A DNA stretch of 64,000 bases from Paucibacter sp963740455 (GCA_963740455.1 CAVUEF010000006.1:186001-250000); one strand, 5' to 3'; positions 7,679-17,846 are shown, numbered from the stretch's first letter. The notes: generated by a model not told the origin, from the letters alone. Program-made: numbers and translations.

Positions 7679-9991
7679 ATGAGCTTCCTGGACAAGATCA
7701 AGGTCTTTCGCAAACCCGCAAGCGGTGGCGCATCGTCACGGGCGTCGGACACCGACGTGCAGGGCGAAAGATTCGACCGGCAGATGGCCGACACCATCAC
7801 GCTGAGCGAATCCAGCCGTATGGGAGCGACGAGTGCGATCGGCGGGTCTTCCATCATTTCCGAAGCCTTGCCCACCGGGGCGCCGGGCGACTATGCGGAC
7901 AGCCAGGCCGCGTCCAGGCACACGGGCGCGGCGCCGGCCAGTTTGCCCCTGATCGGGCAGTTGGCGCTGTCCGGTCAACAGCGCGTGTTGACGCTGCTGG
8001 TGGTGTTGGGGGTGGTGGGCGCGGCCGCGGCGGTGGGCGTCAGCCTGCTCAGCGCCAGTCGCGTGTCGGCCCAGGTCGGCGCGAGCGGCCAGGCCTTGAT
8101 GCAGGCACAGCGTCTGGCCAAGTCGGTCGGGCAGGCGGTGGCGGGCAACCCGAAGGCGTTCGTCGAACTGCGCGAGAGCGCCGACATCCTGTCGAGCACC
8201 CTGCGCGGACTGAAAAGTGGCGAGGGCGAAGTGCCGCAGGCGTCGATCGCGGTGCAGACGGCGATCGAGCCGCTGGCGCCGCTGATTGCGCGCACCGACA
8301 AGAGCGCCAAGTTCGTCATCAGCCAGGAAAAGGTGCTGACCCAGGTGGGCCAGGCGCTGCACAGCATCAACCGGCAGTCATCCAGCCTGCTCGAAAGCGC
8401 CGAAGCGGTGGCCTCGCTGGTCTTTCAGAAAGGGGCGCCAGCGGCCGAGAGCGCCGCCGTCAGCCAATTGGTGATGCTGACCCAGCGCATTGGCAAGAGC
8501 GCCAACGAGTTCCTGACCCAGGAAGGCGTCAGTCCGGAGGCGGTGTTCTTGTTGGGCAAGGACCTGAACGCCTTCAAGGAAGTCACCGAAGGCTTGGTGG
8601 GCGGCAATCCGGATCTGCATCTGGTTGGTGCCAAAGACCCGCAGATCAAGGAGCGCTTGCAGGTCCTGCTCAAGCAATACGAACAGACGCGTGTCCAGGC
8701 GGCCGCGATTCTGGGCAATCTGCAGAGCCTGGTGTCGGCGCGTCAGGCGCAAACCGCGATCCTGTCCGACAGCGAACCGCTGCGACTGGGTTTGCAGGAC
8801 ATGCAGCAGCGTATCCAGCGCGAGAGCGGCATGCCGTTGTGGGCCCTGGCGTTGCTGCTCGCTTCGCTGCTGATGCTGGTGCTCGGCGGGGTCGGCTTCC
8901 TGCGCCTGTTTGTGTCTGGCCAGGCGCAGCGTGCGCTGCTGGCCGAGGCGCAGAAGAGCGCTGCCGAGCGTCAGGAGCAAGAGGCCAAACGCGTCAACGA
9001 CGCCAATCAGGCGGCGATTCTGCGTTTGATGAATGAGCTGCAGGTGGTGGCCGAGGGCGATCTGACGCAGCAGGCCACGGTCACCGAAGACATCACCGGC
9101 GCGATTGCCGACTCGGTCAACTACACGGTGGAGGAGCTGCGCACGCTGGTGGCCCAGGTGCAAGGCACGGCGGCACGCGTCACCGAAACCACCCTGCAGG
9201 TCGATCAGAACTCCACCGAACTGCTGGCGGCATCGACCGAGCAGTTGCACGAAATCCGCAGCACCGGCGAGGCCGTGCTGCAGATGGCCGGACGCATCAA
9301 CGAGGTCTCGACCCAGGCGCAGCAGACCGCCAGCGTGGCGCAGCGCTCGCGCAGCGCGGCCGAATCGGGACTGCTTGCGATGCACAACACGATGGACGGC
9401 ATGAACGTGATCCGCGAGCAGATTCAGGAGACTTCCAAACGCATCAAGCGGCTGGGCGAATCGTCGCAGGAAATCGGCGAGATCACCGAGCTGATCTCCG
9501 ACATCACCGAACAGACCAATGTGCTGGCGCTGAACGCCGCCATCCAGGCCGCGTCGGCCGGCGAGGCCGGGCGCGGCTTCTCGGTGGTGGCCGAAGAGGT
9601 GCAGCGGCTGGCCGAACGGTCGGGCGACGCGACGCGCCGCATCGCCGCCCTGGTCAGGACGATTCAGACCGATACCCAGGACGCGACGGCCGCCATGGAG
9701 CGTTCGACGCAGAACGTGGTGGAGGGCACCAAACTGTCGGACGCGGCCGGCACGGCGCTCACCGACATCGACGCGGTGTCGCGCCAGCTGTCCGAACTGA
9801 TAGCGCAGATTTCGGTCCAGGCACTCAGCGAAGCCAAGCTGGCCAACGAAGTGGCAGCGAATATCCAGCACATTTTTGCCGTCACCGAGCAGACCAGCGA
9901 AGGCACGCGCTCGACCGCGCAGATGGTGCACCAGCTGTCGCGCATTGCCGAAGAGCTCAGGGCTTCGGTGTCGCGCTTCAAGATTACCTGA
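7679..9991 (+). CDS. pilJ: Methyl-accepting chemotaxis protein PilJ
   Basis: This is the receptor of the type IV pilus chemosensory system, 770 residues. A cytoplasmic Ser/Ala-rich N-terminus of about 100 residues precedes TM1 (about 103-126, VLTLLVVLGVVGAAAAVG). A periplasmic helical PilJ-type sensor follows, then TM2 (about 385-410, LWALALLLASLLMLVLGG), a HAMP-like linker and the MCP signalling domain. The hairpin tip is near residues 600-625 (DITEQTNVLALNAAIQAAS). The long N-terminal cytoplasmic extension before TM1 is a feature of this copy. It should work with PilI and ChpA. Confidence 0.93.
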   Translation: MSFLDKIKVFRKPASGGASSRASDTDVQGERFDRQMADTITLSESSRMGATSAIGGSSIISEALPTGAPGDYADSQAASRHTGAAPASLPLIGQLALSGQQRVLTLLVVLGVVGAAAAVGVSLLSASRVSAQVGASGQALMQAQRLAKSVGQAVAGNPKAFVELRESADILSSTLRGLKSGEGEVPQASIAVQTAIEPLAPLIARTDKSAKFVISQEKVLTQVGQALHSINRQSSSLLESAEAVASLVFQKGAPAAESAAVSQLVMLTQRIGKSANEFLTQEGVSPEAVFLLGKDLNAFKEVTEGLVGGNPDLHLVGAKDPQIKERLQVLLKQYEQTRVQAAAILGNLQSLVSARQAQTAILSDSEPLRLGLQDMQQRIQRESGMPLWALALLLASLLMLVLGGVGFLRLFVSGQAQRALLAEAQKSAAERQEQEAKRVNDANQAAILRLMNELQVVAEGDLTQQATVTEDITGAIADSVNYTVEELRTLVAQVQGTAARVTETTLQVDQNSTELLAASTEQLHEIRSTGEAVLQMAGRINEVSTQAQQTASVAQRSRSAAESGLLAMHNTMDGMNVIREQIQETSKRIKRLGESSQEIGEITELISDITEQTNVLALNAAIQAASAGEAGRGFSVVAEEVQRLAERSGDATRRIAALVRTIQTDTQDATAAMERSTQNVVEGTKLSDAAGTALTDIDAVSRQLSELIAQISVQALSEAKLANEVAANIQHIFAVTEQTSEGTRSTAQMVHQLSRIAEELRASVSRFKIT

Positions 9992-10049
9992 GGCGGCATG
10001 ATCGAATACGCCATCACATCAACCAGCTGAACAGAAGGCAAGCCAGCGC

Positions 10050-13000
10050 ATGGACTTCCCGCGTGATTCAGAGTTTGCGGCCGACCTCAGCCCCCTGGCA
10101 TGGGTTCAGGATGAGTTGCGCCGCTCGCTGGAAGCCTCGCGCAAGGCTTTGCGACGCCACTTGCGCGATGTTGAAGCGCTCACAGCGCTCGGCGGTGCAG
10201 GCCATGGAGACGCACCGGACAGCACCAACCTGACGGCCGCGCTGCGGCACTTGCACCAGGCCGCCGGCGTGATGTCGCTGGTGGAACAGTCTGCCTGCGC
10301 CACCGTGCTGCGCGCCTGCGAGGCGGCCTTGCAGTCGCTGCTGGCGCAACCGCAGCGCATCACCCGCGACCTTGTCGACACGCTGGAGCGCGCGGACTTC
10401 GCCGTGCTCGACTATGTCGCGCGGCAGCTCGCCGGCCGACCCGTTGCATCGCTGAACTTGTTTCCTCAGTACCTTGCCGTGAAGGCCGTGGCGGGGCTCG
10501 AGCGCGCGCATCCGGCCGATCTGTGGGCGCATGCATGGAGCTGGACCGATCTGCCCGCGCAAGGCGCGGCGCCGCGCAAACCCGAGATGGCGCATGCGCG
10601 CTTTGAGCGAAGCCTGCTCCAGCTCATGCGTCATGGTTCGGCCAATGAAGCACGTGTCCTCAGCGACCTTTGTGCCAGCCTGGGCGCGGGCGCTAGCCAA
10701 GGTTCGCGCCGTGCGCCCTGGCCGTTGTGGCATTTGGCGGCGGGCTTCTTCGAGGCCCAGGCGGGCGGTCTGCTGCAGCCCGACGCCTACAGCAAGCGCA
10801 TCGGTTCACGTCTGCTGGCGCAACTGCGACCGGGCGTCGAAGTCGAAACGGCAGTGTCCGAACGATTGGCGCGCGACCTGTTGTTCTTCTGCGCGCAAGC
10901 TGCGCCTCCATCCAGGCCCGATGCGAGTCCGCGTCTGCAGGCGGTGCGCGAAGCCTTTTGTCTGACCGACTATGCGCCGACCGACTACGAGGAGGTGCGC
11001 CTGGGGCAGGTCGACCCGGCCTGGGTGGCGCAGGCACGCAAGCGCGTGTCAGCGGCCAAGGACGCCTGGTCATCGGTGGCCGACGGCGAACTTGAGCGCC
11101 TGGTCGGGCTGGACGAATTGTTCGCGCTGGTGAACGAGTCGCTGCTGCTGTTGTTCCCTGGCGGCGGCGTGCTCGGAGAGTCCTTGCAGCGCGCCGTGGT
11201 GAGCGCTGCGCGCGCTGCTGCCGCGCCGTCGCCCGCGCTGGCCATGGAAGTGGCAACCAGCATGTTGTACCTCGACGCGGTACTTGAAGAAGCCACCTTC
11301 GACGCGCCAGAACTGGCCGAGCGTGTGCGGCGTCTGGCGCAGCGCGTCGAAGCCGTTGCGCATGGCGATCCGCCCCAGCCGCTGGACGTCTGGATGGAAG
11401 ACGTGTACCGCCGCGTCTCGGATCGCCAGACCATGGGCAGCGTCGTGCAGGAATTGCGCGGCACCTTGTCGGCGACCGAAAAACTGGTCGACGAGTATTT
11501 TCGCGACACGCGCCGGCGCGAGGTGTTGATCCCGGTGCCGGGCCAGTTGTCGGCGATGCGCGGCGTGCTTGCCGTGCTCGGCATGGAGCATGCCGCGCAG
11601 GCTTTGCTGCGCATGCGCACGGAAGTCGACGAGCTGGTCGATACCGAAATCGACGTCAGCCGCCGCGGCCCATTGAGAATTTTCGAACGCCTGGCAGCCA
11701 ATCTGGGCGCGCTCGGCTTCTTGATCGACATGCTGAGCGTGCAGCCGCAACTGGCCAAGCGCTTGTTCAGTTTTGACGATGCCAGCGGTGCGCTGAGTCC
11801 GGTGATGGGGCGCGTTGCCTCGGTCACCAGCGGCTTTACGGGTCTCGATGAGCTCATGCCGGGCCTGGCTGCTGAAGCCGCGTCTGAGCCCGACCAGGCC
11901 GAGCCTGCCGGTTCCGCCGGCGCGCAATCCGGTGCGGCGCCCGAGACGATCGAGGCGCCGACTGACACGCAGCCAGCCGCGCACATTGACCTGTCCGGGC
12001 CCGATGAGGCACCGGCGCCGGTCACGCCAACGGCGCCCGCCGAGCCTGAGGTGGATGCCGACATGCTGGGGGTCTTCCTCGAAGAATGCCAGGAAGTCAT
12101 CGCGGCGGCACGCGCGGCGCTGGAGCAGTTGCGCGGCGATGCCGGCGATGAGCCTGCGGTCACCACGGTGAGGCGCTCGTTTCATACGCTCAAGGGCAGT
12201 TCGCGCATGGTGGGTCTGCACGATTTTGGCGAAGCCGCCTGGGCCTGCGAGCAGCTCTACAACGCGCGGCTGGGCGTCCAGCAAGCGGTGGATACGCCGC
12301 TGCTCAACTTCAGTGGCGAGGCGCTGGACTACTTTGCCGATTGGAGCGAGGCCATTTCGCAGGGGCGCCAGGCCGGTCACGAGTCGGCCAGTCTGAGACG
12401 TGCGGCAGACGCGCTGCGCCTGGAGTCCAGCCTCGAACCGATCGAATGGCCGCAGGCCCCGCTGACCATACCCAGCGAGATCGACGCCTTGGCGGCACTT
12501 GATTTGCAGCTGATGGCCGACGCCGCAGCTGAGCCCGAGCCGGAGGTGCTGGCCGGGTTCGAACTGGAATTTGACCTTGGGGAGCCGATTGCGCCGATCA
12601 GCGACGTGCCGCCGAGTCAGGACATCTCGCCTTTGGTGCTCGAAGGCGAGGCGCCGCCGCATCTGGAGCTGGTCTATTCGGCCGCTGCGCTGGCCGCCAG
12701 CGTGGAGCGTGAACAGGCGCTCGCCGAGGAGGCCGAAGCGGTCAAGGTGATCGGCCCGCTGCGCATCAGCATTTCGTTGTTCAATATTTTCCTGAACGAG
12801 GCCGATGAACTGTCGCGCCGCCTGTGCATAGAGCTGGCCGAGTGGGCGCTCGAATTGAGTCAAGCGCTGCCCGACAGCGCGGTAGCCCTGGCGCATTCGC
12901 TGGCTGGCAATGCCGCGACCGTCGGCTTTGACGATTTGTCACGCCTGGCGCGACTGCTTGAGCATGCGCTGGAGCGCACCCGCGCGCTGGGCAGTGGCAC

Positions 13001-15692
13001 GCTCGACGAAGGTCAGCTGTTTGTCGATGCGGCCGACGAGATCCGCCGCCTGCTGCATCAGTTTGCCGCGGGTTTCCTCAAGCAGCCCGATGCCGCGCTG
13101 AACCAGCGCCTGATCGAGCATGAACATCTCGTTGCCGGGCGGCTGCAAGACCGGGCCCTGCATGAGCCCGAGCCGGTCGACTCGGCTGGCGCGCCGCTTG
13201 GGGCCACGCCGGGCCCTCTCACCCATCCGGGCGACGCGTCGATATTGACCGGTCCGCGGCCGCCCGCCAGCGAGGTGCCCGAGCCCGCCGGAGGCGATCA
13301 TGCGACTGACGAGATCGACGCCGTGGACGCGATCGATTCCGAATTGTTGCCCTTCTTCGAGGAGGAAGGCAAAGAGCTGCTGCAGCAACTGGCCCAGAGC
13401 CTGCGCGACTGGCATGACCAGCCAGCCGGGACGGGGCATGCCGCGGCGTGCCTGCGCGACCTGCACACGCTCAAGGGCGGCGCGCGGCTGTGCGGCGCCA
13501 TGCGCCTGGGCGAGATGGCGCATCGCATGGAGTCGGTGATCCAGTCCTGGCTGAGCGGTGCCCAGGCAACTCAAGACGACATCGAGCGCCTGCAAAATCA
13601 GCTCGACGTGATGGTCGCCGCCTTCGAAGCTTTGCGTCGCCCTGCGCCCGAAGTGCCCGCCGAGCCGGTGGTGGCTGCGGTGGCTGTTGCTGCAGAGCCC
13701 GAAACGCTGCCGGCGGCCGCCCAGTCGCAAACCGCCCGGTCCGAGGCGATGGTGATGACGGCCGCGGCACCGGTGCCGATGGACTGGTCGCGTTTCATGG
13801 CAGGCCGACCGGACGTCCAGACCGCACCGGAGCCCGGCGAGCGTCCGGTCGGTGCGCCCTTGCATGGACTGGTGCGCGTGCGCGCACCGCTGCTCGAGCG
13901 CCTCATCAACGAGGCCGGTGAGGTCAGCATCAGGCGCTCGCGCATGGAGTCCGAGGTGGGCCAGATGAAGGGCTCGATGGCCGACCTGAGCGACAACCTG
14001 GGGCGCTTGCGCCAGCAACTGCGCGACATGGAGTTTCAGGCCAATGCGCAGATCGGTTCGCGCCTGGAGTCAGCCAAGCAGGCGAACCAGGATTTCGATC
14101 CGCTCGAGTTCGACCGCTACACGCGCATGCAGGAGCTGACGCACATCATGGCCGAATCGGTGGGCGACCTGGCCACCGTGCAGCGCGCACTGCAGCGCGC
14201 GCTGCAATCGACCGAGGATGAGCTGGCCGCGCAGGCCCGCCTCACGCGCGACTTGCAGGACGATTTGTTGAGTACCCGCATGGTCGAGTTCGACAGCATG
14301 TCGGATCGCTTGTACCGTGTGCTGCGCCAGGCCGCCAAGGAGAGCGGCAAACAGGTGCGGCTCGACGTCCAGGGCGGCTCGATCGAAGTCGATCGCGGTG
14401 TGCTCGAGCGCATGACGCCGACCTTCGAGCATCTGCTGCGCAACAGCGTGATCCATGGCATTGAGACACCCGAACAGCGCGTCGCCAGTGGCAAGGACGC
14501 CAGCGGCACGGTCACGGTGACGGTTACGCATGAGGACAACGAGGTGGTCGTCGAATTCCGCGACGACGGCGCCGGCCTCGACCTGGCGCTGATACGCCAG
14601 CGCGGTGTGGCGATGGGTGTGTTGACGCCTGACGCCGAGCCGACGCAGGACGAACTGATCCAGCTCATCTTCAGGTCGGGGTTCTCCACCGCCAGCAGCC
14701 TGACCGAGTCGGCAGGGCGCGGTGTGGGCATGGACGTGGTGCGCAACGACGTGAATGCGATGGGAGGCCGCATCGTCAGCGCCAGCACGCCAGGCTCGGG
14801 CACCAGCTTCAAGCTGCTGCTGCCGCTGACCACGGCCGTGACGCAGGTGGTGATGCTGAGCTGTGCCGACAATGTGCTTGCCGTGCCGGCCACCTTGATT
14901 GAAACCGTCAAGCGCGTCGGCCCGGATGAACTTGAGGCTGCCTACCGAAGCGGCACCTTCACCGAAGATAACGAAGCCATGCCCTTCTTCTGGCTGGGCG
15001 GCTTGTTGCAGCAAAGCGAGCAGGCGCTGCAGCCGCCGGGGCGCACGCAGCCACTGGTGATTGTGAAAAGCGCCCGGCAGCGTGTGGCGCTGCATGTCGA
15101 CGAGGTGCTGGGCAAGCAGGAAGTCGTGGTCAAGAACCTGGGGCCGCAGTTGGTGCGCGTGCCCGGCCTTGCCGGCATCACCTTGCTGGCGTCGGGCGCG
15201 GCGGCGCTGATTTACAACCCGGTGGCACTGGCCACGCTGTACGGCGCGCCGGCGCGCCGGCAGACTGAGCTGGCCTTGCAGACGCGCCAGCCGCTGGCGC
15301 AGCGGGTCGCGCCCAAGCTGGCTCCGCTGGTGCTGGTGGTCGACGATTCACTCACGGTGCGCCGCGTCACGCAGCGTCTGCTGGAACGCGAGGGCTACCG
15401 CGTGATGTTGTCCAAGGACGGGCTGGACGCGATCGAGCAGCTGGGCGTTGAATTGCCGGCACTGGTCTTGTCCGACATCGAAATGCCGCACATGGACGGC
15501 TTCGAGCTGGTGCGCCATATGCGGGCCGATGCACGCCTGCGCGACCTGCCCGTCATCATGATCACCTCGCGCATCGCGCAAAAGCACCGCGACTATGCGG
15601 CAGAGTTGGGCGTTCAGCACTACCTTGGCAAACCCTACGACGAAGCCGAACTGCTGGCCCTGATTGCGCGCTACACTTCGGCCGAACAATAA
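10050..15692 (+). CDS. chpA: ChpA hybrid chemotaxis histidine kinase with multiple Hpt domains, CheW domain and receiver
   Basis: This is the core kinase of the Pil-Chp system, 1880 residues. The N-terminal 650 residues are ChpA/FimL-like, with a degenerate Hpt near residue 65. Hpt motifs follow at His712 (FHTLKGSSRM), His949 (AHSLAGNAATVGF) and His1139 (LHTLKGGARLCG). After Pro/Ala/Glu-rich linkers come the CheA dimerisation helices, then the ATPase with N-box HLLRNSVIHG (Asn1465), G1 DDGAGLD and G2 AGRGVGMDVV. A CheW-like domain and a C-terminal receiver with phospho-acceptor Asp1809 (LSDIEMPHMDGF) complete it. The His949 site has SLAGN in place of TLKGG and may not be a normal phosphotransfer site. 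It should phosphorylate PilG and PilH. Confidence 0.93.
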   Translation: MDFPRDSEFAADLSPLAWVQDELRRSLEASRKALRRHLRDVEALTALGGAGHGDAPDSTNLTAALRHLHQAAGVMSLVEQSACATVLRACEAALQSLLAQPQRITRDLVDTLERADFAVLDYVARQLAGRPVASLNLFPQYLAVKAVAGLERAHPADLWAHAWSWTDLPAQGAAPRKPEMAHARFERSLLQLMRHGSANEARVLSDLCASLGAGASQGSRRAPWPLWHLAAGFFEAQAGGLLQPDAYSKRIGSRLLAQLRPGVEVETAVSERLARDLLFFCAQAAPPSRPDASPRLQAVREAFCLTDYAPTDYEEVRLGQVDPAWVAQARKRVSAAKDAWSSVADGELERLVGLDELFALVNESLLLLFPGGGVLGESLQRAVVSAARAAAAPSPALAMEVATSMLYLDAVLEEATFDAPELAERVRRLAQRVEAVAHGDPPQPLDVWMEDVYRRVSDRQTMGSVVQELRGTLSATEKLVDEYFRDTRRREVLIPVPGQLSAMRGVLAVLGMEHAAQALLRMRTEVDELVDTEIDVSRRGPLRIFERLAANLGALGFLIDMLSVQPQLAKRLFSFDDASGALSPVMGRVASVTSGFTGLDELMPGLAAEAASEPDQAEPAGSAGAQSGAAPETIEAPTDTQPAAHIDLSGPDEAPAPVTPTAPAEPEVDADMLGVFLEECQEVIAAARAALEQLRGDAGDEPAVTTVRRSFHTLKGSSRMVGLHDFGEAAWACEQLYNARLGVQQAVDTPLLNFSGEALDYFADWSEAISQGRQAGHESASLRRAADALRLESSLEPIEWPQAPLTIPSEIDALAALDLQLMADAAAEPEPEVLAGFELEFDLGEPIAPISDVPPSQDISPLVLEGEAPPHLELVYSAAALAASVEREQALAEEAEAVKVIGPLRISISLFNIFLNEADELSRRLCIELAEWALELSQALPDSAVALAHSLAGNAATVGFDDLSRLARLLEHALERTRALGSGTLDEGQLFVDAADEIRRLLHQFAAGFLKQPDAALNQRLIEHEHLVAGRLQDRALHEPEPVDSAGAPLGATPGPLTHPGDASILTGPRPPASEVPEPAGGDHATDEIDAVDAIDSELLPFFEEEGKELLQQLAQSLRDWHDQPAGTGHAAACLRDLHTLKGGARLCGAMRLGEMAHRMESVIQSWLSGAQATQDDIERLQNQLDVMVAAFEALRRPAPEVPAEPVVAAVAVAAEPETLPAAAQSQTARSEAMVMTAAAPVPMDWSRFMAGRPDVQTAPEPGERPVGAPLHGLVRVRAPLLERLINEAGEVSIRRSRMESEVGQMKGSMADLSDNLGRLRQQLRDMEFQANAQIGSRLESAKQANQDFDPLEFDRYTRMQELTHIMAESVGDLATVQRALQRALQSTEDELAAQARLTRDLQDDLLSTRMVEFDSMSDRLYRVLRQAAKESGKQVRLDVQGGSIEVDRGVLERMTPTFEHLLRNSVIHGIETPEQRVASGKDASGTVTVTVTHEDNEVVVEFRDDGAGLDLALIRQRGVAMGVLTPDAEPTQDELIQLIFRSGFSTASSLTESAGRGVGMDVVRNDVNAMGGRIVSASTPGSGTSFKLLLPLTTAVTQVVMLSCADNVLAVPATLIETVKRVGPDELEAAYRSGTFTEDNEAMPFFWLGGLLQQSEQALQPPGRTQPLVIVKSARQRVALHVDEVLGKQEVVVKNLGPQLVRVPGLAGITLLASGAAALIYNPVALATLYGAPARRQTELALQTRQPLAQRVAPKLAPLVLVVDDSLTVRRVTQRLLEREGYRVMLSKDGLDAIEQLGVELPALVLSDIEMPHMDGFELVRHMRADARLRDLPVIMITSRIAQKHRDYAAELGVQHYLGKPYDEAELLALIARYTSAEQ

Positions 15693-15775
15693 GTTTGATC
15701 GTCCGGTGGCTGGTCGTGCCGTGAATTTCGGCGGCACGGCGGTCCAAACGGCGACGGGGAGCTAACCCACTTCGC

Positions 15776-16819
15776 ATGCGCCCGCATGCATCAGACGGCA
15801 TGTCCAAAGTTGTAGAGCACCTGGTCGAACTCACCGCGTATCGCGACCGGGACCTGATGGACACTGCACTCGTCGAAGGCTTGCGCGAGCTGATCGAGCC
15901 TTTGTCTGTGGCCCTGTATCGACGCATCGGCGAGGTCGGCGACGAACGCTGGTTGACGCGTGCGCATCTGGACGCCACCGATGTGGCTGCCAAGGCTGAG
16001 GCGCTCGCAGCCGAGTTCGAGGACCTGCCTCGACTCGACGCGTTTCCTGCGCGGATGCAGTGCATGAAAGCCCGCTCCGTAACCGAGATGTGCGGAACTC
16101 CTTGCATCACCTTGTTCCCGATCGCCAGTGAATGTGACATGGTGGGCGTGCTGGAAATTCACAGCACACAGGCGCTGGACGCGACGCTGCGCCGCATGGT
16201 GAGCGGCATGCTGCGTATCTATTTCAACTTCCAGTGCCTGCTGGACTATAGCGAGCGCGATACCCTGACCGGGCTGTTGAACCGCAAGACGTTCGACGAG
16301 AAGTTCCTGAAGATCACGCTGCCCACATCAGGCGGATCCGATGGTCGCCGGCATTGGCGCGGTGATGCGAGCTTCTGGCTTGGCGTGATCGATATCGACC
16401 ACTTTAAATCGGTGAATGATCGCTTCGGCCATCTGATCGGCGACGAGGTCTTGCTGTTGCTGGCGCGCCTGATGCGGGCCAGCTTTCGCATGCAAGATCA
16501 TCTCTACCGTTTCGGCGGCGAGGAGTTTGTCGTGCTGATGCACTGTGACGGTGCTGGTGACGCGGCGACGGCATTCGAGCGCTTGCGCGCCAATACCGAA
16601 AACTATCTGTTTCCGCAGGTCGGGCAGGTACGCGTCAGCGTGGGCTTCAGCGAGGTCAAGCCCGGTGACACCCCGGCGGGTGCTTTCGCGCGTGCCGACA
16701 GGGCCCTCTACCACGCCAAAACGCACGGCCGCAACCGGGTGGCTTCATACGCCGATCTGTTGGCCCAAGGCCATATCAAGGATTCGCCGGATCGGGTCGG
16801 CGATGTGGAGCTGTTCTGA
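15776..16819 (+). CDS. GGDEF diguanylate cyclase
   Basis: This 347-residue protein ends in a GGDEF domain that makes cyclic di-GMP. The active-site loop is RFGGEEF (about residues 245-251), with metal/substrate motifs IDIDHFKSVNDRFGH upstream. The inhibitory I-site RxxD is present as RMQD five residues before the loop, so product inhibition is expected. The N-terminal 150 residues look like a GAF-type sensor, with no membrane segment seen. ATG at 15776 is used; ATG at 15800 is an alternative. It lies 83 nt after chpA on the same strand, suggesting that c-di-GMP is tied to pilus control. Confidence 0.88.
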   Translation: MRPHASDGMSKVVEHLVELTAYRDRDLMDTALVEGLRELIEPLSVALYRRIGEVGDERWLTRAHLDATDVAAKAEALAAEFEDLPRLDAFPARMQCMKARSVTEMCGTPCITLFPIASECDMVGVLEIHSTQALDATLRRMVSGMLRIYFNFQCLLDYSERDTLTGLLNRKTFDEKFLKITLPTSGGSDGRRHWRGDASFWLGVIDIDHFKSVNDRFGHLIGDEVLLLLARLMRASFRMQDHLYRFGGEEFVVLMHCDGAGDAATAFERLRANTENYLFPQVGQVRVSVGFSEVKPGDTPAGAFARADRALYHAKTHGRNRVASYADLLAQGHIKDSPDRVGDVELF

Positions 16820-16831
16820 ACGATGCATAGT

Positions 16832-16848
16832 GCGCCGGCAACCGGCGC
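16832..16848. terminator. GC-rich hairpin between convergent genes
   Basis: The 7-bp stem GCGCCGG/CCGGCGC with a CAA loop lies just after the cyclase stop and before the end of the convergent acetyltransferase gene. It could terminate transcription in either direction, but no T-run follows, so this is a weak call. Confidence 0.3.
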
Positions 16849-16885
16849 TCAATCCGCATGGGTGCCGTGCGTGCACTCCGAAGCG

Positions 16886-17524
16886 TCAGGCCTGGGCGTC
16901 CAGCGCCGTCTGCATTTGCGCAAAGAACTGGCCCACATGCAGTCCGTCCATCAAGGCGTGATGAACCTCCAGGCCGACCGGCATCCAGGTCCTGCCGCTG
17001 TCTTCGACGAAGCGGCCAAAAGACAGCTTTGGCACCGAGTCCTTGCCGTCGAGCGCGCGCGGGTGGGTGAAGCTGGTGAAGCTCAACCAGGGAATCGTCG
17101 TGATGTGCATCAACGACTGATCGTCCGAGCCGATCAGCTCTGTGGTGGCTTGCCCTGACTTTGCCGCGTCAAGCAGCGGCGTCGCCTCGGCGGCAAAGCG
17201 TTTGAGGTCGGCGTGGAAAGGCAGCGTGACGAAGGTCAGGCTCTGATCGCTGCGCAGCACCGTGGTCGATGCCTGCAATCGCTCGAGCACCCTGACCTTG
17301 GACCCGTCGAGCCGATAGTGCAGCGACTCGACCGCATTGGCCGCCAGCAGCGCCGCATGGTGGTAGCCGAGAAATGGCGTGATGCCAGGCATCCGGGATA
17401 TGCGCGCGAGCATGGTGCTCACATCGACACGCGCGCACATATTGAAAAACGGATTGGCCAAGCGACGGAAATACTCGAAGGTCGCACGCCGGGGCCAATG
17501 TTCGATGTCCAGATAGCGATCCAT
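16886..17524 (-). CDS. CatA-like (chloramphenicol acetyltransferase fold) O-acetyltransferase
   Basis: This 212-residue protein has the length and architecture of classical trimeric CAT enzymes. It starts YLDIEHWPRRATFEYF and carries the catalytic HHALMDGLHVGQFF (HHxxxDG, near residue 186-192), plus a PWLSFTSFTHP stretch where CAT has its structural Asp/Ser region. It should transfer acetyl from acetyl-CoA to a small hydroxylated substrate. Chromosomal CatA-like proteins in environmental proteobacteria are not all resistance enzymes, so chloramphenicol is only a candidate substrate. It stands alone, convergent with the cyclase gene. Confidence 0.8.
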   Translation of the reverse strand: MDRYLDIEHWPRRATFEYFRRLANPFFNMCARVDVSTMLARISRMPGITPFLGYHHAALLAANAVESLHYRLDGSKVRVLERLQASTTVLRSDQSLTFVTLPFHADLKRFAAEATPLLDAAKSGQATTELIGSDDQSLMHITTIPWLSFTSFTHPRALDGKDSVPKLSFGRFVEDSGRTWMPVGLEVHHALMDGLHVGQFFAQMQTALDAQA

Positions 17525-17846
17525 GCCAAATGGTAGCAGCGCTCATAACGCGGGCGCGCAGCTTGGGGCTTCACCGATCGGGGTGCTGAGACTGGGCCAG
17601 CTCGACGCTGCCTGGGTGGCTTGTTTGGCAGCCGCATGGCGCGCCATGCGTTTTGGTGCGCGCGCAGGAAGCGTGGCGACCGCTTTACTGGCGGGTTCGG
17701 GAGTAATTGGTTCGCGCTATGTGCGCCAACGCACGGTCTCACCACGCGCAATTGCCTATGGTGATGTGCCATGTTGTCATTTCACAAGTGCGACATGCAG
17801 GTTGGGTTCCACGTCATCACCATTTCCTCACCAAGGAACGGACATC
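17525..17846. other. Intergenic region with one copy of a CATTTCACAAGT repeat
   Basis: These 322 bp between the divergent acetyltransferase and small His/Cys gene have no convincing gene. An open frame runs through it into the small gene but its product has no recognisable feature. At 17778-17792 is CATTTCACAAGTGCG, found again at 18129-18143 and inverted at 18266-18277. It sits inside an imperfect dyad (CATGTTGTC near 17770, GCGACATG near 17797) and may be a regulator site for the small gene. Confidence 0.4.

Noticed and set aside
8378..9931. 517-codon open frame antisense to pilJ
   Set aside because: Shadow of a strongly supported chemoreceptor gene, with low-complexity Arg/Gln/Gly composition.
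16886..17524. Calling the CatA-like protein a chloramphenicol resistance gene
   Set aside because: The HHxxxDG motif supports the fold and chemistry but not the substrate; chromosomal relatives often lack resistance activity.
17523..17846. Extension of the small His/Cys protein to 175 residues
   Set aside because: The added part has no recognisable feature, while ATG 17847 has a good ribosome site.
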